The notes under the pieces are model-generated. The model made no database searches and was not told where the DNA came from. It worked only from the letters and a program-made list of their open reading frames with translations. A program made the translations under genes and the position numbers. A stretch of DNA of 64,000 nt from a bacterium (GTDB lineage Bacteria > SZUA-182 > DTGQ01), in NCBI GenBank assembly GCA_040755755.1, contig JBFLZW010000087.1:1-64000 (forward strand), given 5' to 3'. This document shows, in pieces, positions 51,607 through 60,417 of the stretch (within the stretch, counting starts at the first letter, position 1; each line of letters starts with the position of its first letter).

Positions 51607-52572
51607 ACCGCGTTCCTCAAAATAAGATAAAAAATTGCAGGATTATGTCATTGTCTTCACCTTGACGATGAAAAGTTACATTCTCCAGGCATACCTATCT
51701 CCTCACACCTGGCGATTAGCGGTGTATCAGGGAGCCAGGGATAGCCAATATGCCTATACCGGCAATGGATTCAGTACCCGATACAGCCGTAGCAGATGAA
51801 GTGATCATAGTCTAAGTCCTTGATGTTGAGCTCGATCTTGGCCCGCTTATTGTAGTCTTCCCACACCTCTTCGGGGGCTCATATCCAGTTGGTTATGGCA
51901 AATGATCTGATAGCGCCATCTGGGAAAGAGAATCCCCTGGCCGTTATCCTCATGACCTGCTAACTTTTTTACTGCTACAAAATCACGGGGATGTTCCCAG
52001 TTATGCAGGCAGAAGGAGAAGGATGCTCCATAGATAGTAAGGTCAGGGTCTCAGGATCAGGATAGGCACAGATACCAAGCTTTTTCTTCAGTACATCGTC
52101 CAGGTTTAATGCCCGGCTGCTCTCGATGCGATCATAACCCAGGATATTCTGCACAATCAAAATATGTACCTGCTCTTTCGAAATCCCCGGCAGACCAATC
52201 ACATGCACAAAATCCACCAAAAACTGTGGACCCAGTGCAGAAAGGGTCGCATTTTTGTCATCTGCTCTATAGGTGAAGTCTGATAATTGGAGTTGCTTGG
52301 TGAGCTTTGCCTTATCTTTTTTTTCCTGCCGCTCTTGTGCTCTTCTTACTTGTCGTGATATACTCATTGTCGGGCTCCTTTCAAGGTTTACTTAACGATT
52401 TCAATATCATACCTGATCGGAGCCCTCTCTGCAACAAATTATTTTAGATTTGTTCTATTATTTCAAATAATTATCCTGCTGCCTCTGGTTTCAGGTTTAA
52501 ATGATCATAATTGTCAAAAATAAAGATTTGACCCCAATATTCCAGGAGGCTCTGGAGAAGCTGATTTGCCTC
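51552..52572. other. IS graveyard before the ABC exporter
   Basis: This 1-kb gap holds the right end of the IS66 derivative and the decayed DDE transposase. An untranslated-looking stretch (52501-52570) encodes KNKDLTPIF in frame with the ABC gene but lacks a good ribosome site. Nothing else supported. Confidence 0.4.
51760..52367 (-). pseudogene. Decayed DDE transposase (IS1380/IS4-like)
   Basis: The N-terminal part (51975-52367, 130 codons) carries a Lys/Arg-rich start and VQNILGYDRIESSRALNLDDVLKKKLG, as in IS1380/IS1634-type transposases. Further on (about 51790-51895) another frame reads APEEVWEDYNKRAKIELNIK-DLDYDHF, the typical C-terminal Y-x-x-RA-x-x-E motif. The catalytic middle is deleted and stops interrupt the rest. 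No matching terminal repeats were found. Confidence 0.65.
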
Positions 52573-53640
52573 ATGTGCCCGGCAATTGAAACCTTTCAGA
52601 TAACCAAAAAGTTCTATCAGACAAGGCGCTTGCGGGATTTGCTCTCTGCTCCCTTCTCCTGGAAGGAGATTTGTGCCCTTCAGGGCGTGTCCCTGAAGGT
52701 TAACCAGGGGGAAGTATTCTGCCTGCTGGGGCCAAACGGGGCCGGAAAGACAACCCTTATCAAGATTCTCTGCACCCTGATGCTGCCGACCGAAGGCCGT
52801 GCCCTGGTCAATGGGCTCGATGTAACTGCCAGCCCCGGTGAGGTGAGGCGGGCCATCGGCTATGTCATCAGCGAGGAGCGCAGTTTTTACTGGCGGCTCA
52901 CTGCCTGGCAGAACCTGAAATTTTTCGGCATCCTGAATAATATTCCGGCCACGGAACTGGATCGGCGGATTACCAGTGTGCTGAAGCTCGTTGACCTTGA
53001 GGGGAAGGCACAGACCCTGTTCAAGGATTTCTCCCTGGGGATGAAGCAGAGACTGGCTATTGCCCGCGCCCTTTTGACCGATCCGCTCATCCTGTTTATG
53101 GATGAGCCCACCCGCTCCCTGGACCCTGCCAGTGCCGACTCCCTGAGACGCTTCATCCGGAGGCAGATCGTTGACCGGGAGGGCAAAACCGTTTTTCTGG
53201 CTACCCACAATCTGAAGGAAGTCGAAGAGATCGGCCACCGCATGGCCATCATTCACGGGGGGAAGGTCAAAGCCTGCGGCACTCCGGCGGAGATGCATCC
53301 CGTGCTTGAGCGGCTGGACCGATATGTGATCCGCTTACAGGCACTTCCCTCTGACTTTATCGGGAGATTGAACCGGCAGCTTGGAGGAAGGATCGGCATC
53401 CGGGTGATTACCGGAACAGGGCAGGACTCAAATGGGGCAGGGCAGGGGACGGCAGGGCAGGGAGCAGCAGGGCAGGGGGCCGAACTGGAGGTCAGCCTTG
53501 GTGAGGCAGACGGACACGACCGGCTGGAAATCCCGGATGTGATCTCCTGTATGGTCGCTCTGGGTGCCCGCATAGAAGGCTGCCTGAAAAAGGAAATCCC
53601 GCTTTATGAAATCTACTCAGTCTATACCAGGGGTGAATAG
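52573..53640 (+). CDS. ABC-2 type transporter ATP-binding protein
   Basis: Walker A GPNGAGKTT, signature SLGMKQRLAIARAL, Walker B LILFMDEPTRSLDP and switch His THN are all present. I prefer ATG 52573 (MCPAIETFQITKKFY), where family similarity begins; the frame is open back to ATG 52501, giving 379 aa. Near residue 290 a low-complexity GQGTAGQGAAGQGAE linker, coded by a GGGCAGG microsatellite, interrupts the C-terminal domain. It pairs with the permease 26 bp downstream. Substrate unknown; the pair resembles drug/polysaccharide exporters. Confidence 0.88.
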   Translation: MCPAIETFQITKKFYQTRRLRDLLSAPFSWKEICALQGVSLKVNQGEVFCLLGPNGAGKTTLIKILCTLMLPTEGRALVNGLDVTASPGEVRRAIGYVISEERSFYWRLTAWQNLKFFGILNNIPATELDRRITSVLKLVDLEGKAQTLFKDFSLGMKQRLAIARALLTDPLILFMDEPTRSLDPASADSLRRFIRRQIVDREGKTVFLATHNLKEVEEIGHRMAIIHGGKVKACGTPAEMHPVLERLDRYVIRLQALPSDFIGRLNRQLGGRIGIRVITGTGQDSNGAGQGTAGQGAAGQGAELEVSLGEADGHDRLEIPDVISCMVALGARIEGCLKKEIPLYEIYSVYTRGE

Positions 53641-53666
53641 AGCAGGGGAGGGGGGCAGACAAACGT

Positions 53667-54524
53667 GTGTATGGTGAAGATTATCAGACAATTGAGCGGA
53701 GCAGCGGCGGCATGAGTTTTCCCAGAAAGGCCCTGGCCTTTATCCGGCGAGATTTCATTGAGGAGACGAGCTATAAGTTTTCCTTCTTTCTCCAGTTCTT
53801 TAGCATCTTCATCTCGGTCATGGTTTACTATTTTATTGCCAGACTCTTTGGAGCAGCGGCCGTTCCCTACCTGAAGCCCTATGGCGGAGACTATTTCTCC
53901 TTTGTCCTGATCGGCGTGGCTTTCACCAACTATCTGGAGATCGCCCTGCACAGTTTTTCCTCCAGCATCAGAAACGCCCAGATGACCGGCACCCTGGAAG
54001 CTGTTCTGGTTACCCAGACCGAGATACCGACCATCATTGTTTCTTCCGCGCTCTACAGCTTTATCTGGACCTCGTTCCGGGTTATCGTTTACCTGATGAT
54101 CGGCATCTTCCTGTTCAAGGTCAATATCAGTCAGGCAAATTTTGCCGGTGCAGCCGTGATTCTGCTCCTGACCATTACCACCTTCAGCAGTATCGGCATC
54201 ATCTCGGCCAGTTTCATTATGGTTCTGAAGAAAGGGGACCCGGTGGCCAGCATATTTTCAGGCCTGTCCTGGTTTCTGGGCGGGGTGTATTACCCGATTG
54301 CGGTCCTGCCGTCCTGGCTCAGGAGATTTTCGTATATCATCCCGCTGACCTATTCTCTTGAGGGGATGCGGTTTGCCCTGCTCAAGGGCTACTCCCTGAA
54401 AGAGCTGAGCCCGAATATCATGGGCCTGGGACTTTTCTCGATGATCATGCTGCCCTTCAGCATCCTTGGCTTTCGCCTGGCCGTAAACAAGGCCAAGCGG
54501 GACGGCAGCCTTACGCATTATTAA
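53667..54524 (+). CDS. ABC-2 type transporter permease
   Basis: A roughly 285-aa protein (or 270 aa from ATG 53712, MSFPRKALAFIRRDF) with six hydrophobic helices and the ABC-2 ending typical of drug/polysaccharide exporters (GVYYPIAVLPSWLRRFSYIIPLTYSLEGMR). The GTG at 53667 follows a G-rich stretch, so either start is possible. It works with the ATPase encoded upstream. Confidence 0.88.
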   Translation: MYGEDYQTIERSSGGMSFPRKALAFIRRDFIEETSYKFSFFLQFFSIFISVMVYYFIARLFGAAAVPYLKPYGGDYFSFVLIGVAFTNYLEIALHSFSSSIRNAQMTGTLEAVLVTQTEIPTIIVSSALYSFIWTSFRVIVYLMIGIFLFKVNISQANFAGAAVILLLTITTFSSIGIISASFIMVLKKGDPVASIFSGLSWFLGGVYYPIAVLPSWLRRFSYIIPLTYSLEGMRFALLKGYSLKELSPNIMGLGLFSMIMLPFSILGFRLAVNKAKRDGSLTHY

Positions 54525-54530
54525 AAAATT

Positions 54531-54781
54531 TTAACCACGAAACACACGAAACACACGAAAGTATTTTATAAAACAATTCTTTCTATTTGTACCTTGGGGT
54601 AGTGCCCAAAGTTTACCAGCAGGCCAAGGCGCAGACCTGTTGCTTTCAGGTAATTAAAAACCTGTGCTTTGTGCTCATCTGCAAGTTCTTTTACCGCCTT
54701 TAATTCGATTCCTTGAATAGCGTAACATTCCTCCCTGTAAAGAATCTTTTTTTCGTGTATTTCGTGTGTTTCGTGGTTCAT
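54531..54781 (-). pseudogene. Internally deleted GxxExxY-family gene flanked by inverted repeats
   Basis: A 71-codon ORF (54566-54781) starts MNHETHEIHEKKILYREECYAI, the usual opening of GxxExxY proteins (PD-(D/E)xK-like fold, normally about 125-135 aa). It then jumps to IELKAVKELADEHKAQVFNY-LKATGLRLGLLVNFG, the usual ending. The central half, including the GxxExxY signature, is missing without loss of frame. Arms ACCACGAAACACACGAA (54531-54560) and its inverse (54750-54780) bracket the gene; the left arm encodes its first residues. Confidence 0.75.
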
Positions 54782-54801
54782 ACAAGCTTTTTGCCTGTCG
54801 T

Positions 54802-55257
54802 CTAGACGGTCATCTTCATGATTATCCAGTTCTTGCCCTGGGTGTGGATCAGGGCATACCTGCCCGTAAGTCGCTGGCCGCTCAGTTCGAAGACGATCTT
54901 TTTTCCGCTCCGCTCTTCCAGCCGGTATTCTCCCCGGTCCCAGATTTCGACTGTGCCTGCGCCGTAATTGCCTTCAGGAATGATGCCTTCAAAGGAGATG
55001 TAGTCCAGGGGGTGATCCTCGGTCTCGACTGCCAGCCGTTTGATTTTGGGTTCATCAGGCACGCCTTTGGGCACGGCCCAGCTTTTCAGGACTCCATCCA
55101 TCTCCAGCCGGAAATCGTAGTGAAGATGGGTGGCCTGATGCCTGTGCACCACGAATCGCAGCCGTGCAGGGTCGCTGATCTGCTGATCGCCCGCGGGTTC
55201 CGGCGTGGCCGGGAAATTCCTTTTCTTTCGGTATTCATCCAGGGAGATAAGCCTCAC
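54802..55257 (-). CDS. Stand-alone LigD-type 3'-phosphoesterase
   Basis: A 151-aa protein (GTG start) covering only the 3'-phosphoesterase domain of LigD: FVVHRHQATHLHYDFRLEMDG with the His/His/Asp Mn-site pattern, SWAVPKGVP, DYISFEGIIPEGNYGAG and ALIHTQGKNWIIMK. It would trim 3'-phosphate or 3'-ribonucleotide ends in DNA repair. No ligase, polymerase or Ku gene is nearby. It follows metF by 40 bp on the same strand. Confidence 0.9.
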   Translation of the reverse strand: MRLISLDEYRKKRNFPATPEPAGDQQISDPARLRFVVHRHQATHLHYDFRLEMDGVLKSWAVPKGVPDEPKIKRLAVETEDHPLDYISFEGIIPEGNYGAGTVEIWDRGEYRLEERSGKKIVFELSGQRLTGRYALIHTQGKNWIIMKMTV

Positions 55258-55297
55258 CTCCTGCTTTTCTCAAGTGCCTCCGGGCTTCTCCGGCTGC

Positions 55298-56164
55298 TTA
55301 TTTCCGTTCCTTAAGGGCTTGCACAAACTCGATGATTTCATTGGTGCCGTCGATATTTCCCAGGGCCATGATGTGAATCCCGTTGACATACGGGTATATC
55401 TGCTGGATAAGCTCACAGGCGATCCTGACACCGGCCTTACCATCCTGCCGCAGCCTGTCCATGACCTGTTCCGGGATATCGACCCCGGCCACGTTTTTTT
55501 GCATGTACTCGGCCATCTTCAAGCCCTTGAGAGGCATAATACCCAGAATTACCGGCACCTGCAGGGGGCTCATCTCCTGCATGAAAGCAATGGCCTTCTC
55601 GGCATCATAGACCGGCTGGGTCTGGAAAAAATGCGCACCGGCCTGTATTTTATCCTGAACTCTTCTGAATTCGATCTCCCTGTTTCTGGCCGAAGGTGCT
55701 GCGGTGGCGGAAATGGTAAAATCCGTGCAGCCGCCAAATTCCTTTTCATTATAATCGACCCCGCGGTTCATGTTTCTGATGAGGGAGATCAGCCCCAGGG
55801 TGTCGAGGTCATAGACAGGTTTCGATGGATACGGCCCATGCTGAGGGCCATCTCCCGTAGTCGGCAGAATGAAGCGAATCCCCAGGGCATGAGCGCCGAG
55901 AAGGTCTGCCTGAGTACCCAGGAGGCTCCGGTCCCGGCAGGTAAAATGGGGGATAGTCTCAATCCCCAGCTCGGTCTGAACGATATGCGACAGGGCAATC
56001 GAGTTGATCCGCAGATTGGCCATAGGACAATCATGAATGTTGACTGCATCAAGGGGCAGATATCTGCGTGCCTTCTCTAACGTTTCCTCGACATTCACCC
56101 CATTGGTAGGGCCCAGCTCGGTGGTGATTACAAATTGCTTTCCCAGTTTCTCTTTAAAGCTCAT
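55298..56164 (-). CDS. metF: Methylenetetrahydrofolate reductase (MetF-like)
   Basis: A 288-aa TIM-barrel protein: VITTELGPTNGVN (catalytic-Glu region), IPHFTCRDRS, LPTTGDGPQHG (flavin/folate site) and GAHFFQTQPVYD. AGAAGGAG precedes the ATG. It reduces methylene-THF to methyl-THF for methionine synthesis or C1 pathways. No MetV or corrinoid partner is adjacent. It lies between the B12/radical-SAM gene and the LigD-type gene. Confidence 0.88.
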   Translation of the reverse strand: MSFKEKLGKQFVITTELGPTNGVNVEETLEKARRYLPLDAVNIHDCPMANLRINSIALSHIVQTELGIETIPHFTCRDRSLLGTQADLLGAHALGIRFILPTTGDGPQHGPYPSKPVYDLDTLGLISLIRNMNRGVDYNEKEFGGCTDFTISATAAPSARNREIEFRRVQDKIQAGAHFFQTQPVYDAEKAIAFMQEMSPLQVPVILGIMPLKGLKMAEYMQKNVAGVDIPEQVMDRLRQDGKAGVRIACELIQQIYPYVNGIHIMALGNIDGTNEIIEFVQALKERK

Positions 56165-56179
56165 TCCCGCTGACTCCTT

Positions 56180-57973
56180 CTAAGCGTGGGTTATGCCTTC
56201 GACCCACTGGCCGTAACAGGCATTGAGAGAACTTTCCAGGGTACGGAGCGACTCTTCCACCAGATGACGAAAGTCCTTGTCGATCTTGAGATATTCTTTG
56301 TGTAGATCCTTCAGGAGATTGTCTTTGGCAATTCGGAGGTCCTTCATGGCCTTCTCCAGTTCAAGAGAATAGGCATCGACAACCTTTTGCCGGTATGAAT
56401 CTATCATCAGCCTGACCTGGCTCTTGAAATCATCCACAGCGAGAATCTCCCGGGTGATTTTAAAGAAATGATACCCCATAATCGCCTGCCGCACCGCTTC
56501 CGAAAACATCCGTGGATTAATGAACACAGACTTCACGAGGTAGTTCAGGTAATGGTGCCCATAGGAAGAAAAGGTCTGCCTGGTGAGCGACAGAAAGAAA
56601 GCATACATCTCTCTGGTCCTTACCCGGCGGGAGGAATTCTGATGGGGGTGAATGTTGCGCAGGAAATTCAGGCAGCGGTCAAAGTATGATTTGGGTTGGT
56701 AAATTTGAGCAATAACCCGCTTATATCCGTCGAGAAGGGTTGAAATATCCATTCTGGGCGTAAAGTTCAACTGGAGGTCATGGGTATTGTTCCCTGTGGA
56801 ATCCTGCAGGAGCCTGCCTTCATTTTGCAGACGGCGATAGAGCTGGGTGCCGGGCAGAGCGGTCAGCAGCCCCACCATGGCCAGGACAATTCCCGACTCC
56901 TGAATGAATTGGACCTGACGTTCGAAAATGTCCGGCGGATCGGTATCAAAGCCAACGATAAAGCCGCCAGCCACCTCGATCCCCTTATTCTGGATTTTGA
57001 TCACGCTGTCAAACAGATCCTGTCTCACATTCTGAGATTTGCCCGCCTCGATGAGCGTTTCCCTGACCGGCGTTTCGATTCCCAAAAATACCATGTTGAA
57101 CCCGGCAGCACCCATCATATCCATAAGCTCTTCATCACCAGCCATATCCACCGAAGCTTCCGTAAATAAGTCGAATGGATAGCCGTGCTGTTTCTGCCAG
57201 GCGGCAATCAGGGGCAAAAGCTGTTTAACCTGCTGCTTATTGCCGATGAAGTTATCATCCACGATAAATACAGACCCCCGCCAGCCAAGAGAATACAGGA
57301 GGTTAATCTCACTCATAAACTGCTGATTGGTTTTCGTGCGCAGCTTGCGGCCAAACATCTCGATGATATCACAGAATTCACAGTTAAACGGGCATCCGCG
57401 AGAGTATTGCAGGGCCATACTGCCGTAATCATGGATGGAGGAAAGCAGGTCGAATCGCGGCAAGGGTGTAGTCGTAATATCCGCTCTGTCCTGGGCAGTA
57501 TAAATATGCCTGGCCTGTCCTCTTTCAAAATCGGATAAAAATAGCGGCAGAGTCACTTCAGCTTCATTCAGGATAAAGTAGTCGACATTTTCTATTTTTT
57601 CATAGGAAGAGGTGGGATAGGGGCCTCCTGCCGCCAGCGGAACAGCCAATCGCCGGCACCGTGCCGCCAGCCTGGCAAAAGATTCCTTTTGCACGATCAT
57701 GGCTGAGGTAAGTACCAGATCTGCCTGGGCAATCATTTCATCATCCAGCGGCATCACATTCATATCAACAAACTTGAGCTCATAGGAGGGGGGAAGCATG
57801 GCTGCTACGGTCAAAAGACCAAGTGGCGGAATCGCTGCCTTCTTGCCGACAAACGGCAGAGCATACCGGAAGCTCCAGTAAGTAGGCGGAATCTCCGGGT
57901 AAACAAGTAAAACCTGTTTGGAGGGCTGTGCCCCTCTGGCATTTCTTTTATCTTTTTTCAGGACATTTGTCAT
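56180..57973 (-). CDS. B12-binding radical SAM protein (DUF4070 type) with long C-terminal coiled coil
   Basis: A 597-aa protein. A cobalamin-binding-like domain spans about 20-160 (VLLVYPEIPPTYW, PPLGLLTVAAMLP). The radical SAM core follows with the cluster motif RGCPFNCEFCD (about 191-201) and IFIVDDNFIGN-like strands. A DUF4070 region follows (about 380-480). The last 95 residues are helical and highly charged (LELEKAMKDLRIAKDNLLKDL), an extension not typical of this architecture. HpnP and other methylases share this layout, but the substrate is not predictable. Confidence 0.88.
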   Translation of the reverse strand: MTNVLKKDKRNARGAQPSKQVLLVYPEIPPTYWSFRYALPFVGKKAAIPPLGLLTVAAMLPPSYELKFVDMNVMPLDDEMIAQADLVLTSAMIVQKESFARLAARCRRLAVPLAAGGPYPTSSYEKIENVDYFILNEAEVTLPLFLSDFERGQARHIYTAQDRADITTTPLPRFDLLSSIHDYGSMALQYSRGCPFNCEFCDIIEMFGRKLRTKTNQQFMSEINLLYSLGWRGSVFIVDDNFIGNKQQVKQLLPLIAAWQKQHGYPFDLFTEASVDMAGDEELMDMMGAAGFNMVFLGIETPVRETLIEAGKSQNVRQDLFDSVIKIQNKGIEVAGGFIVGFDTDPPDIFERQVQFIQESGIVLAMVGLLTALPGTQLYRRLQNEGRLLQDSTGNNTHDLQLNFTPRMDISTLLDGYKRVIAQIYQPKSYFDRCLNFLRNIHPHQNSSRRVRTREMYAFFLSLTRQTFSSYGHHYLNYLVKSVFINPRMFSEAVRQAIMGYHFFKITREILAVDDFKSQVRLMIDSYRQKVVDAYSLELEKAMKDLRIAKDNLLKDLHKEYLKIDKDFRHLVEESLRTLESSLNACYGQWVEGITHA

Positions 57974-58136
57974 CGCTTTTCCTCTTCATACAAAATCATA
58001 CATCATACAAAATCATACATCGAGAGAAGGGCAGAAGGTTTCCAATATTGAATATATCGTCAGGAGCTGCCTTATCCTTCTGCCTGTTTCAGGTACTTGA
58101 GTATAACGCAGGGATGAGCATGTGGTCACTTTTTGA

Positions 58137-58203
58137 GAATTCAGGAGTCAGGAGCCAGAATAAAGGCTGTCTTTTCTCCTGACTTCTGAATTCTGACTCC
58201 TGG
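58137..58203. repeat. TCAGGAGTCAGGAG-type inverted repeat pair
   Basis: ATTCAGGAGTCAGGAGCCAG and CTCCTGACTTCTGAATTCTG-type arms form a hairpin just past the histidine kinase stop (58206). It may double as a terminator-like structure. Confidence 0.65.
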
Positions 58204-58205
58204 AG

Positions 58206-59336
58206 TTATGAATGCGGCAGCACCATGGTACATCTTGTTCCCTGTCCCGGCATACTGTCAAAGAGAATATGGCCATTATGGGCTTCAATTATCCGTTGGG
58301 CAATTGTAAGACCCAATCCAATATTTCGGGTTTTGGTAGTAAAAAAAGCCTCAGTGATATGGGGTAGATACTTCGGGTCAATCCCTGTTCCCTGATCGAT
58401 GATCCTGACCTCCAGGGTTTTTTTGGCATACGCGGTCTGGATGGTGAGCTCTCCCCCTTCAGGCATGGCCTGAATTGAGTTTCGGATGACCTGGGAAAAG
58501 GCAATCTGCATCTGTTCAGGATCGATCATGCTGACCGGGATAAGCGGATCCAATTGAAAATTGACTTTAATCTTTTGAGAGATTGGGATATGATGAACGG
58601 TTTCCGTTAAAATTTCATTCACCTGCGAGGGCACCGGATTGGTCTGTATCTTCCTGGTAACAGACAGGAGAGTTGAGAGAAACCTGTTCGAGCTGGCGAT
58701 TTCATTTTCGACGATGTGAATATACTTGGGGAAAACAGGATCAGCCTGATCAGGTATCTTTTTCTGGAGGAAATACAGCGCATTGTTGATCGTGGTAAAA
58801 GGGTTTTTCAACTCATGGGCGATAAAAGAAGTAAGCCGATCCAGAATCTTAAGTTTCTCCTCGTAAACGAGGGGAGGTTGCTCTTTTTCAGCGGGGAGGG
58901 GCGCCTCCGCCGCTCTTGTCTCACCTCGTCTGGCCTGCCTGGCTCTTCTCTCCTGAGATGAGAGGAATTGAATCATCCGGCTGACAAGCTGAAGAACGAC
59001 TGCCGGGGATTCCAGGTCGTCAACATAATAGGAGAATGCTCCTTCCATGATGGCCTGGTTAAGAACCTTCTCGTTGCCCGGAGGGGCGATGACCAGCATC
59101 TCAGCAGGGAAGTTTTTTGAAACCACAGCCCGAACCAGGCGAAGGATGTCAATAGCCGGAGGATGATGATAGATAATAACAATATCACAGAGGTGAGACT
59201 CCAATTTACTGAGACAGATATCTTCCGATTCAGCTATGTCAATTGTCATTTGAATCTTCTGAAAGTCCAGAGGAGTAATGATCCTTTGAATAAACTGGCT
59301 AGAATCGGCAACGAAAATTCCCTGAAAATTTATCAT
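58206..59336 (-). CDS. Sensor histidine kinase with pseudo-receiver N-terminus
   Basis: A 376-aa cytoplasmic kinase. Residues about 1-125 follow a receiver-like alternation, but the phosphoacceptor position in CDIVIIYHHPP is not Asp, so it is probably a pseudo-receiver. The H-box is FIAHELKNPFTTINN (about 175); N-box VIRNSIQAM, G1 DQGTGI, F-box and G2 GLGLTIAQRIIEAH are intact. There is no cognate regulator adjacent; the lone receiver at 31614-31991 is a possible partner. Confidence 0.88.
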   Translation of the reverse strand: MINFQGIFVADSSQFIQRIITPLDFQKIQMTIDIAESEDICLSKLESHLCDIVIIYHHPPAIDILRLVRAVVSKNFPAEMLVIAPPGNEKVLNQAIMEGAFSYYVDDLESPAVVLQLVSRMIQFLSSQERRARQARRGETRAAEAPLPAEKEQPPLVYEEKLKILDRLTSFIAHELKNPFTTINNALYFLQKKIPDQADPVFPKYIHIVENEIASSNRFLSTLLSVTRKIQTNPVPSQVNEILTETVHHIPISQKIKVNFQLDPLIPVSMIDPEQMQIAFSQVIRNSIQAMPEGGELTIQTAYAKKTLEVRIIDQGTGIDPKYLPHITEAFFTTKTRNIGLGLTIAQRIIEAHNGHILFDSMPGQGTRCTMVLPHS

Positions 59337-59775
59337 CTTCTATCTTTATTTACACTGACAATTTTGGTATAAAAGCCTTAAACTGCTGGATGCCGGAGGC
59401 GACAGCCAGGAACTTGAGCTCGTCTATCTAATTAGCATACATCATTAGAATAAAATTTGCACTACAAAACTTGCGATGTTGATTAAATACCTGAAATTCT
59501 CATTCAGAAAGCAAGAATTTCCCATGCCTGTTTTCATCTGTTTCGGAATATATTTTTTTATTGACTACCTTTTCATACCTATTTTAATTGGATTGATCCT
59601 GCATAAGGAGTTGGCATCAAAACAAGCCTATATTTAATGATGAATCCTGGGGTATTATTCCGAAACTTATTAAGAGGAATGTCGCAAGGATATTTTTTCC
59701 TCAATAAGCATATTTTTTGTCTCTCTCTCATTGATCTCATGGCATATCGGGGAAGGGATAAAGGGGGCTGTGTTT
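59337..59775. other. 440-bp AT-rich divergent region
   Basis: It separates the histidine kinase start from the UPF0158 gene and should carry both promoters. TTGACT near 59563 could be a -35 element, but no clear -10 was fixed. No gene or terminator seen. Confidence 0.4.
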
Positions 59776-60201
59776 ATGAGAAAGGTATGCATTGAGCTTG
59801 CTGATTTGATCGAAGCCTTTGAAAATGAGGCTGAAGGCATTTTTTATTATCTGGATTTATTGAGTGGCGAGATTGTTAAAGTCTCCGAAGACTATTGTGC
59901 TGACGAGACGATCTCACAGATTGATTATAATGATCCTGACCGTTTTTTAAAAATTGATCCTCTGTCATCGGATGAGCTGCACAAGGTACGGGAAGATTTT
60001 CTGGAATCAGTTGAAGATGAACGTATTCGGGACAAACTGGAGGTCGCCCTCATGCACAGGGGACCAATCAGGAAGTTTTCCGAGGTTATCGAGAATTATC
60101 CGGAGTACCACCAAAAGTGGAATCAGTTTCAAAAACAGCAGATGAAAGCTTACGCTCAGAAATGGGCAAGCACTCTCGATTTAGCTGTTGAGTTTATCTG
60201 A
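59776..60201 (+). CDS. UPF0158-family protein
   Basis: The ATG at 59776 follows AGGGGG; the frame is open to 59731. The 141-aa acidic protein has the UPF0158 pattern (LIEAFENEAEGIFYYLDLLSGEIV, DRFLKIDPLSSDEL, GPIRKFSEVIENYPEYHQKW). Function is unknown for the family. Confidence 0.85.
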   Translation: MRKVCIELADLIEAFENEAEGIFYYLDLLSGEIVKVSEDYCADETISQIDYNDPDRFLKIDPLSSDELHKVREDFLESVEDERIRDKLEVALMHRGPIRKFSEVIENYPEYHQKWNQFQKQQMKAYAQKWASTLDLAVEFI

Positions 60202-60349
60202 TCAGAAGCACAAAAATGGCTTCCCCGAAAATTACTGGCTTGTTTAAACTGCCGGCCAATGGCTGCTCATCCGGGTATTGCCATTTAGTTTGAATTCGAG
60301 TACCATAGTATGGTTTGAGAGAACCGGGCGACCTGCAAAGTCGCCGAAT

Positions 60350-60396
60350 ACTGATCACTGACCACTGATCACTGAATGCTGATCACTGGCCACTTG
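60350..60396. repeat. CAGTGGTCAGTG-type dispersed repeat
   Basis: Alternating ACTGATCACTGACCACTGATCACT units directly upstream of the FmdB gene's ribosome site. Confidence 0.6.
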
Positions 60397-60417
60397 AAGA
60401 CAAGAGAGGAAAGACCA

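Noticed and set aside
52471-53298. 275-aa minus-strand frame
   Set aside because: Opposite the ABC ATPase, whose Walker and signature motifs fix the coding strand.
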